Positions 25,994 through 35,961 are shown, counted from the first letter of the stretch. The stretch: 41,647 nt of DNA from DASUXY01 sp036377675 (GCA_036377675.1 DASUXY010000028.1:1-41647); one strand, 5' to 3'. Made by a program: numbers and translations. The notes: a model not told the origin generated them from the sequence alone.

Positions 25994-27145
25994 TTGTCCA
26001 AAGGAAAGTCATTACTTTCATTAAAAACATTATTATTTAGCTTCCATGCGATGAATACGATTATGATTAGCTTTCTTCCCCTCTATCTTAAATATAAAGG
26101 ATTAAGTGGAACAGAAATTGGTTGGGTATTAGCGATTGGGCCACTAGCCTCCATTTTTTCACAACCTTTTTGGGGATATATGAGCGATAAATATAAAACG
26201 ATCAAGCGCATGTTGCTCATCCTTATATTTGGCTTATTCATAAGTAGTATCATTTTCTTCCAAATGAATGGATTGTTAGCCATTTTAATCATGGGAGGCG
26301 TTTTGTTCTTTTTTAGCACTCCCATCGGGGCATTAAGTGATAGCTTAGCACAGCGACGTGCGAATGACTTAAACGTCTCGTTCGGAACAATCAGAACGTG
26401 GGGATCGGTCGGATTCGCTACTTCCGCCCTCGTCGTTGGAGAGCTCTTTTCCGTGATTGGTATCCAATACATGATTTGGCCATATGTATCTTTAGGGATC
26501 ATTGTTTTACTCGTTATCTTCCGTCTCCAAGATGTCAAAGTGGATACAGAACCGATTCAGCTAAAAGATGTTAAAAAACTACTTAGCAATAAACCGTTTA
26601 TGTTATTTTTACTTTTGATGATGTTTTTAACGATTGGACATCGAGCCAATGATAGTTTTATCGGTTTATACATTACAGAACTCGGGGGCAGTGAAGATTT
26701 AGTCGGTTTAGCTTGGTTTATCGGTCTCGTCAGTGAGGCAGCGGTTTTCGCTCTAGCGGGAACTTGGTTTCGCACATTCCACCCTTTAGTCTTTATAATT
26801 ATCGCTAGTATATTGTATAGCTTTCGATGGTTTATGTACGCGGGTATAGACGATCCGAACTATATGATCGCCTTGCAAATTTTACACGGATTAACGTTTG
26901 GTGTATTTTATACAGCTGCTTTTGACTATGTGACCCGTTTAATTCCGAAACTGTTACAATCAACAGGACATCTCATCTTCTACTCTGTCTTCTTCGGCAT
27001 TTCCGGTATTATTGGCTCGTTAATGGGAGGTTCATTAATCGACAACTTGAATGGAACAGCTTTGTATGTCGCCATCGGGGGCTTGTCAATAATAGGAACT
27101 ATTTTATTTTCAATTTATCATATGAAATCCAGGCGTTCCTACTGA
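25994..27145 (+). CDS. MFS transporter (MFS_1-like, LacY/nucleoside-type fold)
   Basis: A 383-residue integral membrane protein with about 12 hydrophobic helices. It has the MFS loop 2-3 motif (GYMSDKYKTIKR) and an early charged-aromatic region, FSQPFWGYMSD, typical of the MFS_1_like and LacY-type families, with a matching SFGTIRTWGSVGFA stretch in helix 4-5. The substrate cannot be inferred. The start is a TTG at 25994 with AAGGAG 8 bases upstream. It is the first gene of a rightward group with mscS and a yerD-like gene, but spacing and promoter-like sequences suggest separate transcripts. Confidence 0.85.
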   Translation: MSKGKSLLSLKTLLFSFHAMNTIMISFLPLYLKYKGLSGTEIGWVLAIGPLASIFSQPFWGYMSDKYKTIKRMLLILIFGLFISSIIFFQMNGLLAILIMGGVLFFFSTPIGALSDSLAQRRANDLNVSFGTIRTWGSVGFATSALVVGELFSVIGIQYMIWPYVSLGIIVLLVIFRLQDVKVDTEPIQLKDVKKLLSNKPFMLFLLLMMFLTIGHRANDSFIGLYITELGGSEDLVGLAWFIGLVSEAAVFALAGTWFRTFHPLVFIIIASILYSFRWFMYAGIDDPNYMIALQILHGLTFGVFYTAAFDYVTRLIPKLLQSTGHLIFYSVFFGISGIIGSLMGGSLIDNLNGTALYVAIGGLSIIGTILFSIYHMKSRRSY

Positions 27146-27186
27146 AATGGATGAGCGACCTCACATGTAGTCATCCGCCATAATTT

Positions 27187-27215
27187 TTGCTACACTCAAG
27201 ACAATCATTTTATAA
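27187..27215 (+). promoter_or_regulatory. Sigma-A promoter of the mechanosensitive channel gene
   Basis: TTGCTA (27187-27192) and TTATAA (27210-27215) are spaced by 17 bases, about 38 bases before the start codon. Confidence 0.55.
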
Positions 27216-27252
27216 AAGGCAAGCAATTTCAACGTTACGGAGGGAAATGCAT

Positions 27253-28353
27253 ATGTCATGGGAAATTTATTTTTCAGAAGAAAACTTAATAAATAGTGCG
27301 ATTGGTTTAGGTATTTTTTTGTTGTTTCTTCTATTCCGAAAAATTTTCGCAATATATGGCTTTAAAATCTTATTAAAATTAAGCAAAAAATCACCGACAC
27401 AACTCCTTTCGCAAATCTTTTTAGCATTTGAAAAACCGTTTCAATGGCTTTTTATTATCCTAGGGATTTACGTTTCTGCAGATTATTTCCCCTTTATCAA
27501 CCAAGCAAATCCCTTTTTCTTAAAATTGATTCGATCATCGATCATCGCATTACTCGCTTGGGGATTATATAATTTAACGTCGTCCTCTTCTATTTTATAC
27601 AAAAGGTTTAATGAAAAACTAGACGATATATTAATTCCATTTCTATCAAAAGGCGTCCGGTTTATTATCATCGCCATTAGTATTAGTGTCATTGCTGAAG
27701 AATTTGATTATGATGTGAACGGTTTCGTTGCTGGACTAGGCCTAGGTGGACTTGCCTTTGCCCTAGCGGCTAAAGATATGCTCGCTAATTTATTTGGTGG
27801 CGTCATTATCGTAACGGAGAAGCCTTTTAATATCGGTGATTGGATTTTAACACCAAGCGTTGAAGGTACGGTTGAAGATATTACATTTCGCAGTACGAAG
27901 GTACGTACCTTTGCACAAGCACTCGTCACCGTTCCGAATGCGACGTTAGCAAATGAATCGATTACGAATTGGAGTAAAATGGGGAAAAGAGAAGTGACAT
28001 TTAATTTAAGAATTACATACGATACGCCAGTTGATAAAGTTAAAGATGTAGTCAACCAGATCGAGCATTTACTTCAAACACATTCTGAAATCCATCAGGA
28101 AACAATTTTTGTTACTTTTGACCAATATAAAGAAAATGGATTAGAGATTTTCCTTTACTTCTTCACAAAAACGATCGATTGGGGCGAATATTTAAGCGTA
28201 AAGGAAGAAATCAACTTTAAAATAATGGATATTCTTGAAAGCGAAGGAGTTTCCATTGCGATACCAAGTAGAAGATTGTATACAGAAACCGAAACAGATA
28301 ATGTTTTATCATTACGTCAAAAATCTTATACTCCACCGCCTTTTGACCAATAA
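27253..28353 (+). CDS. Small-conductance mechanosensitive channel (MscS family)
   Basis: A 366-residue membrane channel that would open under membrane tension and protect against hypo-osmotic shock. Several N-terminal hydrophobic helices precede the Gly/Ala-rich pore helix (FVAGLGLGGLAFALAAKDML). The conserved beta domain follows (FNIGDWILTPSVEGTVEDIT, FRSTKVRTF, VPNATLANESITNWS), then a C-terminal alpha/beta domain. It is longer at the N-terminus than E. coli MscS, like the YhdY-type Bacillus channels. The ATG at 27253 is preferred because GGAGGG lies about 8 bases upstream; the ATG at 27247 is too close to that site. Confidence 0.9.
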   Translation: MSWEIYFSEENLINSAIGLGIFLLFLLFRKIFAIYGFKILLKLSKKSPTQLLSQIFLAFEKPFQWLFIILGIYVSADYFPFINQANPFFLKLIRSSIIALLAWGLYNLTSSSSILYKRFNEKLDDILIPFLSKGVRFIIIAISISVIAEEFDYDVNGFVAGLGLGGLAFALAAKDMLANLFGGVIIVTEKPFNIGDWILTPSVEGTVEDITFRSTKVRTFAQALVTVPNATLANESITNWSKMGKREVTFNLRITYDTPVDKVKDVVNQIEHLLQTHSEIHQETIFVTFDQYKENGLEIFLYFFTKTIDWGEYLSVKEEINFKIMDILESEGVSIAIPSRRLYTETETDNVLSLRQKSYTPPPFDQ

Positions 28354-28524
28354 ACCATTACATGAAGTCATGATTTTTTTAAAACCTTTAATCATATTCT
28401 CCATCCACATGTTGAATGAATTCCATTTCCTTTTATTTGAAGAAAAGATGGTATAACGATTATTTTATTAAGGATAATGGGAAAGCTAGTTATAGACAAA
28501 ATTTGTAATATTGGAGATGGAAAT

Positions 28525-29931
28525 ATGCCGGACATTTTTTCCTATTTAACCTTCGCGATGGTCGGAGTTTTACTTTTAATTGTTTTATTATTCATTGTTG
28601 GTTGGCGCTGGATGATGAAGCAAATTATCCGCCAAGTGGGAAAAATTATATTAACGGATAATTATCAAGAAAATATTATCGAGATGATCCCTAGCATTCG
28701 GCATGTAGGCATGCAAAATGCTATTGAAAATAGCTTGCGTACGGAAACCGGTGAAGTTCTTCAGCGACCCCTAGGTTCATCAAAAAAATGGCCACATTTG
28801 GATCCGATTACATTTATTCCTGCCCAAACGAAGCCCTTTCCTGTTGATAGTGAAGAAGAAGTAGATATGAGAGTAATTATTGGCCCCCAAGCAAAAAAAC
28901 CAATGGAAATTAATACCCCGCTAATGATTGCTGGAATGGCATATGGAGTCGCCCTTAGTGAACAAGTGAAACTAGCTTTGACAGAGGCAGCTAACAATAT
29001 CGGAACAGCTATTAACTCTGGAGAAGGGGGAATTTTACCTGAAGAATTGGACGTAGCCGGTAAATATATTTTGCAATTTTCAGCAACGGAATGGGGAAAA
29101 GAAGAAGAAATGATTAAACGTTCAGACATGATTGAAATTAAACTCGGCCAAGGTGCATTAGTCGGCATGGGATCAACAACTAAGCCCGATGATTTAACAG
29201 GACGTGCTCGCGATATCATGGGGCTTAAAGATCATGAGGATGCTGTTATTTATGAACACTTTTTTGAAAATCAAACATTAAAAGATATTAAACATTTAGT
29301 AGAGGAGCTTCGAGACTTATCAAAGGGAGTCCCCATTGGCATAAAAATTGGAGCAGGTGGAAAAATTGAAGAAGATATTGATCACTTAATAGATATTGGT
29401 GTTGACTTTATTGCTCTTGATGGAGGTCAAGGAGCTACATTCGGTGCTCCACCGATTTTATCCGAGGACTTTGGAATACCGACATTGCATGCAGTTGTCC
29501 GGGCTGTAAATCATCTAGAAAAGAGGAAAGTGAAAGGAAAAATTAGTTTAATTGTTTCAGGTGGGCTTTTAATACCCGGGCATTTTTTAAAAGTTCTTGC
29601 ACTTGGTGCTGATGCCGTTTATTTAGGTACTGCCGCATTATTTACTGTTTCACATCAACAAGCCATAGATGCCCTTCCCTTTGAACCGCCTACACAAGTC
29701 ATTTGGAATGAAGGAAAACTTAAGGATCAATTTAAAGTCGAACAAGGAGTAAAAGCTACGGAAAATTTTCTAACTTCATGTACGGAGGAAATGAAAGTAG
29801 CATTAAGAGCTATGGGAAAACGTTCCCTAAAAGAGTTGTCAAAAAAGGATTTAGTCTCATATGATGAAACGACCGCCAAATTTATTGGAATTCCGTATTC
29901 ATTTGCATCTGTAAAAAGTGAGAACGTTTAA
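28525..29931 (+). CDS. yerD: YerD-like FMN-binding glutamate synthase-domain protein
   Basis: A 468-residue protein with one N-terminal membrane helix (FAMVGVLLLIVLLFIVGW), then a TIM-barrel like the FMN-binding core of glutamate synthase: INSGEGGILPEE, EIKLGQGALVGMGS, IGIKIGAGGKIEEDIDH, ALDGGQGATFGAPP, SGGLLIPGHFLKVLALGADA. It has no glutaminase domain and only one Cys (LTSCTEEM), so the 3Fe-4S cluster of true glutamate synthases cannot form in the usual way. The reaction is not established for this family. In B. subtilis yerD lies beside yerC; here it is displaced. The ATG at 28525 has GGAG 8 bases upstream. Its upstream gap (28354-28524) holds TGGTATAAC as a possible extended -10. Confidence 0.82.
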   Translation: MPDIFSYLTFAMVGVLLLIVLLFIVGWRWMMKQIIRQVGKIILTDNYQENIIEMIPSIRHVGMQNAIENSLRTETGEVLQRPLGSSKKWPHLDPITFIPAQTKPFPVDSEEEVDMRVIIGPQAKKPMEINTPLMIAGMAYGVALSEQVKLALTEAANNIGTAINSGEGGILPEELDVAGKYILQFSATEWGKEEEMIKRSDMIEIKLGQGALVGMGSTTKPDDLTGRARDIMGLKDHEDAVIYEHFFENQTLKDIKHLVEELRDLSKGVPIGIKIGAGGKIEEDIDHLIDIGVDFIALDGGQGATFGAPPILSEDFGIPTLHAVVRAVNHLEKRKVKGKISLIVSGGLLIPGHFLKVLALGADAVYLGTAALFTVSHQQAIDALPFEPPTQVIWNEGKLKDQFKVEQGVKATENFLTSCTEEMKVALRAMGKRSLKELSKKDLVSYDETTAKFIGIPYSFASVKSENV

Positions 29932-30088
29932 GCCATAGTCACAGAAGAGGAAAATTAGATTCATTAAATGATGACAAGTGACAGCACAAAAAAATAATAA
30001 TCTAGAAGTTTTTTCATACGTACGATGGAGCTATCGTACTTTCCTCATTTACAACCCTATTTTCAACGATGCATGTAGTGCATAGTTA

Positions 30089-30121
30089 AGATAAAACCGA
30101 GCGATTCGCCCGGTTTTATCT
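30089..30121. terminator. Hairpin between the convergent yerD-like gene and metE, likely terminator
   Basis: AGATAAAACCG (30089-30099) pairs with CGGTTTTATCT (30111-30121), with GCG-ATT-CGC as an inner hairpin. It lies 35 bases after the metE stop. No long T-run follows on either strand. A second, weaker hairpin (GTACGAT and ATCGTAC, 30020-30039) lies nearer the yerD-like gene. Nothing else is evident in 29932-30156. Confidence 0.5.
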
Positions 30122-30156
30122 CTTCTGAACACTAAAGGCCAACGAACCTTCAACAA

Positions 30157-32448
30157 TTACTTCCCTTGATGAGCGAGTTGTTCTTCTCTTACCTCTTTCG
30201 TTGCTTGAACCATCGCTTGTAATGCTTGGACCGTTTCAGCTTCTTTTCTCGTTTTTAAACCGCAATCTGGATTTACCCAAAATTGTTCTACCGGAATCGT
30301 TTGTAGGGCACGAGCGATATTTTGCTTCATTTCTTCAACGCTTGGGATTCGTGGACTATGAATATCGTATACGCCTAGACCTATTTCCTTCCGATACGTA
30401 TTTTCTTCAAACGTCGAAATGAGTTCTCCATGACTTCTTGATGTTTCAATCGAGATGACGTCTGCGTCTAATGCATCAATCGCATCAAAAATATCTTTAA
30501 AGTTCGAATAGCACATATGCGTATGAATTTGCGTATCTGCATCAACCGTAGCTGTTGCTAACCGAAATACATAGGCCGCTTCCTCTAAGTATTCCTCCCA
30601 CTCTTTACGGTTAAGAGGTAATCCTTCCCGTAAAGCAGGCTCATCGACTTGAATAATCTTTATTCCATTTTTTTCAAGTGCTTCAATTTCTTTACGAAGT
30701 GCAAGAGCAATCTGCTTCATGACCGTAAACCGTGAAACATCATCATGAACGAATGACCAGTTTAAAATCGTCGTCGGTCCGGTAAGCATCCCTTTCACTG
30801 GGCGATCTGTTAACGATTGGGCATACACACTTTCTTTTACTGTCATTTCTTTGTCCCAAGAGACGTCACCAAAAATGAGTGGTGGCTTCACACAGCGGGA
30901 TCCATATGATTGTACCCAACCATATTGAGTAACGGTAAACCCATTTAATTTCTCTCCAAAATATTCAACCATATCATTTCTTTCAAATTCACCGTGAACG
31001 AGTACATCAATATCCAAATCTTCTTGAATAGCAATCCACTTTTCAATTTGCTCCTTCACAAATTGTTCATATTGTGCTGACGTAATTTCACCTTTACGCC
31101 ATTTTGATCTCGTTCTTCTTACTTCAGGCGTCTGTGGCAAGCTTCCAATCGTCGTCGTCGGCAAGATAGGAAGTTGTAAATGTTCTTTTTGCTGAACAAT
31201 TCGTTTTTCAAATGGTAAGGAACGCTTTGCATCTGATGGCTTTAAGTTTGCGATCGTATCTTTTATTTGCTCGTCGGAACGATATGTGCGGTGAAGCTGA
31301 TCTAAAGCTTGCTTACTTTCCTCAATTTCTTTCGCAATACTTTCTTTTCCAGATCGTAATCCCTTCGTCAGTGTGACGACTTCTTTTAGTTTCTCATCAG
31401 CAAACGATAAGCCACCAACAATAATTGAATCTAAATCTTCTTCTAATGTTTTCGTTACCGGAACATGTAGTAGCGATGAAGACGGTTGAATGATGAGTTG
31501 ATCGTCACTGACAAACTGCCTAATCATCTGTAGTTGTGCAAATTTTTCTTGCAAATGAGCACGCCATACGTTACGTCCATCAATGATTCCTGCTGCTAAA
31601 ACTTTATCTTTCGGAAACCCATACGCTTTTAATTGCTCCAATGAGTCACCATGTACGAAATCAATCCCAATTCCATGAACGGGTAAATTGACGATTTCTT
31701 CATAATTAAAAATACGCTCAAAATACGTTTGTAAAATTATTTTTAAACGAGGCACTTCGTTGTTAAATGTGCCATACACTTTTTGTGCTTGCTCAACAAC
31801 CTCAGGAGATACGTTCGTTGAAAAAATAGGTTCATCGATTTGTACCCACGTTGCTCCAGCTTCTTTTAGTTGCTTTAAAACTTCTACATAAAGAGGTACG
31901 AATGTTTGCACAATCTTACTAAAATCCTTATCGTCATACCCCTTGGACAACTTCACGTATGAAATAGGTCCTAAAATAACAGGTTTACCATCTATACCTA
32001 ACTTTTCCTTTGCTTCTTTATAAAAGCCAAGTGGACGGTTTTCTACTAATGCAGGCTCAACTCCATCTAGTTCTGGAACGATATAATGATAGTTTGTGTT
32101 AAACCATTTCGTCATTTCCGAAGCGACTGCATCTTCTCCACCGCGTGCAATGGCAAAATAGGTGTCTAAATGAACCGGCCCTCCATCATATGAAAAACGC
32201 TCAGGAACGATGCCAAACATAGCCGATGTATCAAGCACGTGGTCATATAAGGAAAAATCACCTACTGGAATGAGATCAATCCCTAAGTCTTGTTGTTTTT
32301 TTAAATTTTGTAGCCGTAATTCATCCGTCGTATCTACGAATTGTTGTTCCGTAATATTCCCATCCCAAAACTTTTCTAATGCGCGTTTCCATTCTCTTTT
32401 TTCTCCGATTCTCGGATAGCCTAAATTTGAACTCATAATTTTTGTCAT
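30157..32448 (-). CDS. metE: Cobalamin-independent methionine synthase
   Basis: Transfers the methyl group of 5-methyltetrahydropteroyl-triglutamate to homocysteine, making methionine without B12. The 763 residues form the double-barrel MetE. The N-terminal barrel starts SSNLGYPRIGEKREWKRALE. The catalytic C-terminal barrel has LPTTTIGSLPQT, VHGEFERNDMVEYFGE, the zinc ligands in HTHMCYSNF and WVNPDCGLKTR, and the homocysteine-site stretch QVDEPALREGLPL. GGAG lies 8 bases before the ATG. It is the last gene of the yezD-metI-yitJ-metE group, 60 bases after yitJ, whose reductase half supplies its methyl donor. Confidence 0.97.
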   Translation of the reverse strand: MTKIMSSNLGYPRIGEKREWKRALEKFWDGNITEQQFVDTTDELRLQNLKKQQDLGIDLIPVGDFSLYDHVLDTSAMFGIVPERFSYDGGPVHLDTYFAIARGGEDAVASEMTKWFNTNYHYIVPELDGVEPALVENRPLGFYKEAKEKLGIDGKPVILGPISYVKLSKGYDDKDFSKIVQTFVPLYVEVLKQLKEAGATWVQIDEPIFSTNVSPEVVEQAQKVYGTFNNEVPRLKIILQTYFERIFNYEEIVNLPVHGIGIDFVHGDSLEQLKAYGFPKDKVLAAGIIDGRNVWRAHLQEKFAQLQMIRQFVSDDQLIIQPSSSLLHVPVTKTLEEDLDSIIVGGLSFADEKLKEVVTLTKGLRSGKESIAKEIEESKQALDQLHRTYRSDEQIKDTIANLKPSDAKRSLPFEKRIVQQKEHLQLPILPTTTIGSLPQTPEVRRTRSKWRKGEITSAQYEQFVKEQIEKWIAIQEDLDIDVLVHGEFERNDMVEYFGEKLNGFTVTQYGWVQSYGSRCVKPPLIFGDVSWDKEMTVKESVYAQSLTDRPVKGMLTGPTTILNWSFVHDDVSRFTVMKQIALALRKEIEALEKNGIKIIQVDEPALREGLPLNRKEWEEYLEEAAYVFRLATATVDADTQIHTHMCYSNFKDIFDAIDALDADVISIETSRSHGELISTFEENTYRKEIGLGVYDIHSPRIPSVEEMKQNIARALQTIPVEQFWVNPDCGLKTRKEAETVQALQAMVQATKEVREEQLAHQGK

Positions 32449-32508
32449 GTCATCTTCTCCTTTATTTTGTATATCTATTCCTATTAATCTATCGTTAGAT
32501 CATTACCA

Positions 32509-34368
32509 TTACCTTTGTAAACTTGAAAACACCTCCTTTTCGCGATGAACTGCTAATTTTTCATGAATATATTCCACAAGCGTAACGATTAAGTCATAAC
32601 GCATAAATGGTGTAATTAAATACGTACCAGGAAAATATTGTAACGCTACATCAATGAGCTCTTTTGAAATTGAAATACTTTCCTTTGTTGATTGTTCGCG
32701 ACTTCCCTTTGCCAAGCGCATTCTTTCACGGACTTCATCCGTCAATTTAATTCCCGGTACTTCATTGTGAAGAAACTCGGCATTCTTTGTTGACGTTAGT
32801 GGCATAATTCCAACGTAGATGGGGACGTCGATATGTTTTGTTGCCTCCCCTACTTCAACCATTTGATCTGGGCTGTAAACGGGTTGCGTTAAAATGTAAT
32901 CGGCACCGCTCTCAATTTTCTTCTCTAACCGCTTAACTGCTTTTTCTAAATGGGCCACATTCGGATTAAAAGCAGCAGCGACACTAAAAGATGTTTTTTC
33001 TTTTAATGATTTCCCTGAGAACGAAATCCCTCCATTACTCTGTTTAATGAGCTCGATCAATTTAAATGAAATAACATCAAATACAGATGTTGCTCCTGGG
33101 AAGTCGCCGATCGTCGTCGGATCACCCGTTATCGCTAAAATCTCGTGAATCCCTGATGTGTGCAGTCCCATTAAATGAGATTGAAGGCCGATTAAATTTC
33201 GGTCCCGACATGTTAAATGAACGAGTGGTCGTATCCCTATTTCGTCCTTAATCATCCTTGCCATGGCCGCATTACAAATTCTCGGCGTAGCGAGGGAGTT
33301 ATCCGCTAACGTGATCGCATCAATGCCTGCCTCTTTCAGTGCCTGCGCACCTTTTTTAAATTCACTCGTATCGAGGTGCTTCGGGGCATCAAGCTCGACA
33401 ATAATGGAATGACGCTCTTTGGCAATCTCATGTAATGGTTTTTCCTCAGGTGCACGTGTACGTAAAATTTCAATCGATTGCTTGCGAACAACTTCTTTTT
33501 TTTCTAAAGGTTGTAAACTTTTCACACCATTTGCCAAGGCTCGTACATGTTCTGGTGTTGTACCACAACATCCGCCGATCAGTCTGACACCTTCATTTCG
33601 TAATTCACGTCCACAGCTTGCAAAATAACTCGGTTCATTCTCATAAAACAATTTGCCATCTCGATATGCGGGTACACTCGCATTCGGGTAAGCAGCTAAA
33701 AAAGCATGTTTAGGCAAAGGAACTGATGTCAAGGCTTCAATCGTATGATGAGGACCTAATCGGCAATTCACCCCAACAATATCGGCTCCCAATTGTTCCA
33801 GTTCAGAAAGAGCATCAGATAAGACGATGCCATTTTCTAAAATTCCTGGTTCATGCATCGAAACATTCGTTACGATGGGAAGGTCAGTTTCCTCCCGAGC
33901 GATTTGTAATACGGTTGTCAATTCATCTAAGTCATAATACGTTTCCAAAATAAGACCATCTACCCCTTCAAGGAGCAAACAATACAATTGTTCTCTAAAA
34001 CTACGAATGATTTCATTTTTTGTTCCAATCGATGTGCGTGCCCCGTGAATCCCACCGATTGCCCCGAGGATAAAAGTATCGTCGCGACGCACTTGCTTAG
34101 CAATTCGGACCGCTTTCGTATTCAGTTTCTTTACTTGATTTTCTAATCCGTATCGTGACAATTTAATGTGATTAGCACCATATGTATTCGTTTGAATGAC
34201 ACGGGCTCCCGCATCGATGTACGCTTGATGAACACGTAAAACTTGTTCGGGATGTGTCACATTGAGCTCCTCAAAAGAACGATCTACTCCAAGAGAATAG
34301 AGCATCGTCCCCATCGCTCCATCGCCGATTAAAATATGATCTTTAAGTTCGTTTAATAGTCCCAACAT
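32509..34368 (-). CDS. yitJ: Bifunctional homocysteine S-methyltransferase / methylenetetrahydrofolate reductase
   Basis: A 619-residue fusion. Residues 1 to about 290 are a homocysteine methyltransferase domain with ILIGDGAMGTMLYSLG, QTNTYGANHIKL and the zinc cysteines in GVNCRLGP and GGCCGTTPEH. Residues from about 320 form a MetF-type FAD barrel: IIVELDAPKHLDTSEF, HLTCRDRN, ILAITGDPTT, FSVAAAFNPNVAH and YILTQPVYSPDQ. It makes 5-methyl-THF for MetE and may itself remethylate homocysteine. AGGAGG precedes the ATG, and the gene overlaps the end of metI by 26 bases. It matches B. subtilis YitJ, a known S-box gene. Confidence 0.94.
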   Translation of the reverse strand: MLGLLNELKDHILIGDGAMGTMLYSLGVDRSFEELNVTHPEQVLRVHQAYIDAGARVIQTNTYGANHIKLSRYGLENQVKKLNTKAVRIAKQVRRDDTFILGAIGGIHGARTSIGTKNEIIRSFREQLYCLLLEGVDGLILETYYDLDELTTVLQIAREETDLPIVTNVSMHEPGILENGIVLSDALSELEQLGADIVGVNCRLGPHHTIEALTSVPLPKHAFLAAYPNASVPAYRDGKLFYENEPSYFASCGRELRNEGVRLIGGCCGTTPEHVRALANGVKSLQPLEKKEVVRKQSIEILRTRAPEEKPLHEIAKERHSIIVELDAPKHLDTSEFKKGAQALKEAGIDAITLADNSLATPRICNAAMARMIKDEIGIRPLVHLTCRDRNLIGLQSHLMGLHTSGIHEILAITGDPTTIGDFPGATSVFDVISFKLIELIKQSNGGISFSGKSLKEKTSFSVAAAFNPNVAHLEKAVKRLEKKIESGADYILTQPVYSPDQMVEVGEATKHIDVPIYVGIMPLTSTKNAEFLHNEVPGIKLTDEVRERMRLAKGSREQSTKESISISKELIDVALQYFPGTYLITPFMRYDLIVTLVEYIHEKLAVHREKEVFSSLQR

Positions 34369-35488
34369 TTGCCACCTCCTTTTGTGAAATCGTATGAAAC
34401 GCCTGATCTAAATCACGAATTAAATCATCCGCATGTTCAATGCCAACGGATATTCGCAATAATTGATTGGACAGTCCATATGACTTTCGAATCCGTTCTG
34501 GAATGTCAGCATGTGTTTGTGTTACTGGATACGTAATAAAGCTTTCCACCCCTCCTAAACTTTCAGCGAAGGTAAATAATTTCAATGATTGCAAAAATGG
34601 TTCAACGAGTACTTCATCGTCAATTTCAAAACTGACCATACCACTTCTTCCCGGATAAAGAATATTCGTGACAAGAGGCTGTGACTGTAAATATTCAATG
34701 ACCTTTTTAGCATTATGTTCATGCTTTTCCATTCGTAAAGCTAACGTCTTCATCCCCCTCATTAAGCTCCAACAATCATAGGGTGAGAGAACGGCACCGA
34801 TTGAATTATGGTTAAATTGAAGTTCCTCATTGATCGTCTTTCCTTTTGAAATGACGAGCCCAGCTAAGACATCATTATGTCCTGCTAAATATTTCGTCGC
34901 ACTATGAATGACGATATGTGCACCTTCTTTTAAAGGCTGCTGGATATACGGTGTATACAAAGTATTATCAACAATCAATAGCAATTCGTGCTCTTTTGCT
35001 ATGTTAGCTACAGAAGGTATATGGATCGTTTGCATTAATGGATTCGTCGGTGTTTCAAGAAAGATGGCTTTCGTATTTTTTTGAATATCATTTTCCAATC
35101 GTGTAAAACATTTCCCATCCCAATAACTAAATTGAAGTCCATATTTCTGCTTAAAGCTATTAAATAAGCGATACGACCCTCCGTAAATATCCCGTGAAAC
35201 GATGATATGATCTTCTTGTTTAAACAGAGAGAATACCAATTGAATCGCGCTCATTCCGGAACTACAAGCAAATGCTTGTTCACCCTGCTCCAAATCCGCT
35301 ACCGCATCCTCTAACACATCTCGCGTTGGATTGCCCGTTCGAATATAGTCATATCCATGGAGTAGGCCAACTTCATTGTGACGGTATGCTGTTGAAAAAT
35401 AAATAGGTGTACTCACTGATCTAAAATGTTCATCTCGACGATTTCCTATTTGCGTGATAAACGTTTCTCGCTTCTGATCTTTAATCAC
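34343..35488 (-). CDS. metI: Cystathionine gamma-synthase / O-acetylhomoserine thiolyase
   Basis: A PLP enzyme of the Cys/Met metabolism family (381 residues), feeding homocysteine synthesis. Visible motifs are STPIYFSTAYRH, YDYIRTGNPTRDVLEDA, CSSGMSAIQLV, ETPTNPLMQ, the PLP-binding Lys in IHSATKYLAGHNDVLAG, and ESFITYPVTQTHADIPE. Sequence is closest to B. subtilis MetI. The GTG at 35488 has AAGGGG 8 bases upstream; the GTG at 35494 is only two bases from it. In B. subtilis metC (cystathionine beta-lyase) follows metI; here yitJ follows directly, so metC must lie elsewhere or direct sulfhydrylation is used. Confidence 0.92.
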   Translation of the reverse strand: MIKDQKRETFITQIGNRRDEHFRSVSTPIYFSTAYRHNEVGLLHGYDYIRTGNPTRDVLEDAVADLEQGEQAFACSSGMSAIQLVFSLFKQEDHIIVSRDIYGGSYRLFNSFKQKYGLQFSYWDGKCFTRLENDIQKNTKAIFLETPTNPLMQTIHIPSVANIAKEHELLLIVDNTLYTPYIQQPLKEGAHIVIHSATKYLAGHNDVLAGLVISKGKTINEELQFNHNSIGAVLSPYDCWSLMRGMKTLALRMEKHEHNAKKVIEYLQSQPLVTNILYPGRSGMVSFEIDDEVLVEPFLQSLKLFTFAESLGGVESFITYPVTQTHADIPERIRKSYGLSNQLLRISVGIEHADDLIRDLDQAFHTISQKEVANVGTIKRT

Positions 35489-35559
35489 CAGCACTTCCCC
35501 TTCCCTTGACTTTTGTCAGCAAAGATTTTCTATTTTTACTAAGCCGAGCGTTACCGATA

Positions 35560-35621
35560 CTATAAAACGCAAAAGGCATCTAACAATCCGCTCATTTTTA
35601 AGCGGTTCGTCAGATGCCTTT
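35560..35621 (-). terminator. Internal terminator or attenuator between yezD and metI
   Basis: On the minus strand AAAGGCATCT (35621-35612) pairs with AGATGCCTTT (35581-35572), with an inner hairpin CCGCT/AGCGG, followed by TGCGTTTTATAG. No convincing promoter lies between it and metI, so readthrough or partial termination is likely. Confidence 0.65.
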
Positions 35622-35641
35622 AGTTGTCTAATCGGCATATA

Positions 35642-35812
35642 CTATTTTTGTTTGATGGATTGCTTATTCCTCTTCGTCTTAAAAAATCGTCTCTTTTCTG
35701 TCGTATCGATTTGCGTAATTTCCCCATCATGGACGGTAATTACAATTGACCCATATTCCAACTCTCGTAAACTTGCCGAAAGATGATTTATTTTTTCCTC
35801 GTCTAGTTTCAC
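35642..35812 (-). CDS. yezD: YezD family small protein (DUF2292)
   Basis: A 56-residue protein with the family core ELEYGSIVITVHDGEITQID and a basic C-terminus (KRRFFKTKRNKQSIKQK). Homologues are commonly found downstream of SAM riboswitches with sulfur genes; the function is unknown. The GTG at 35812 is chosen because AGGGGG lies 9 bases upstream; an ATG at 35830 would include that site in the coding region. It is the first gene after the SAM riboswitch and its terminator. Confidence 0.8.
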   Translation of the reverse strand: MKLDEEKINHLSASLRELEYGSIVITVHDGEITQIDTTEKRRFFKTKRNKQSIKQK

Positions 35813-35961
35813 GATTTTCGACCCCCTCATTGACGTAATAAAAAATCATTTGTGTAACTAACTGAGTCATCATGCTTTTGGTAGTCCAACGAGCAATGAC
35901 ACAGGTACGATGACAAGCCATCACTACATTCAGGAACAAATGGTCCCAATGATTCATGTGC

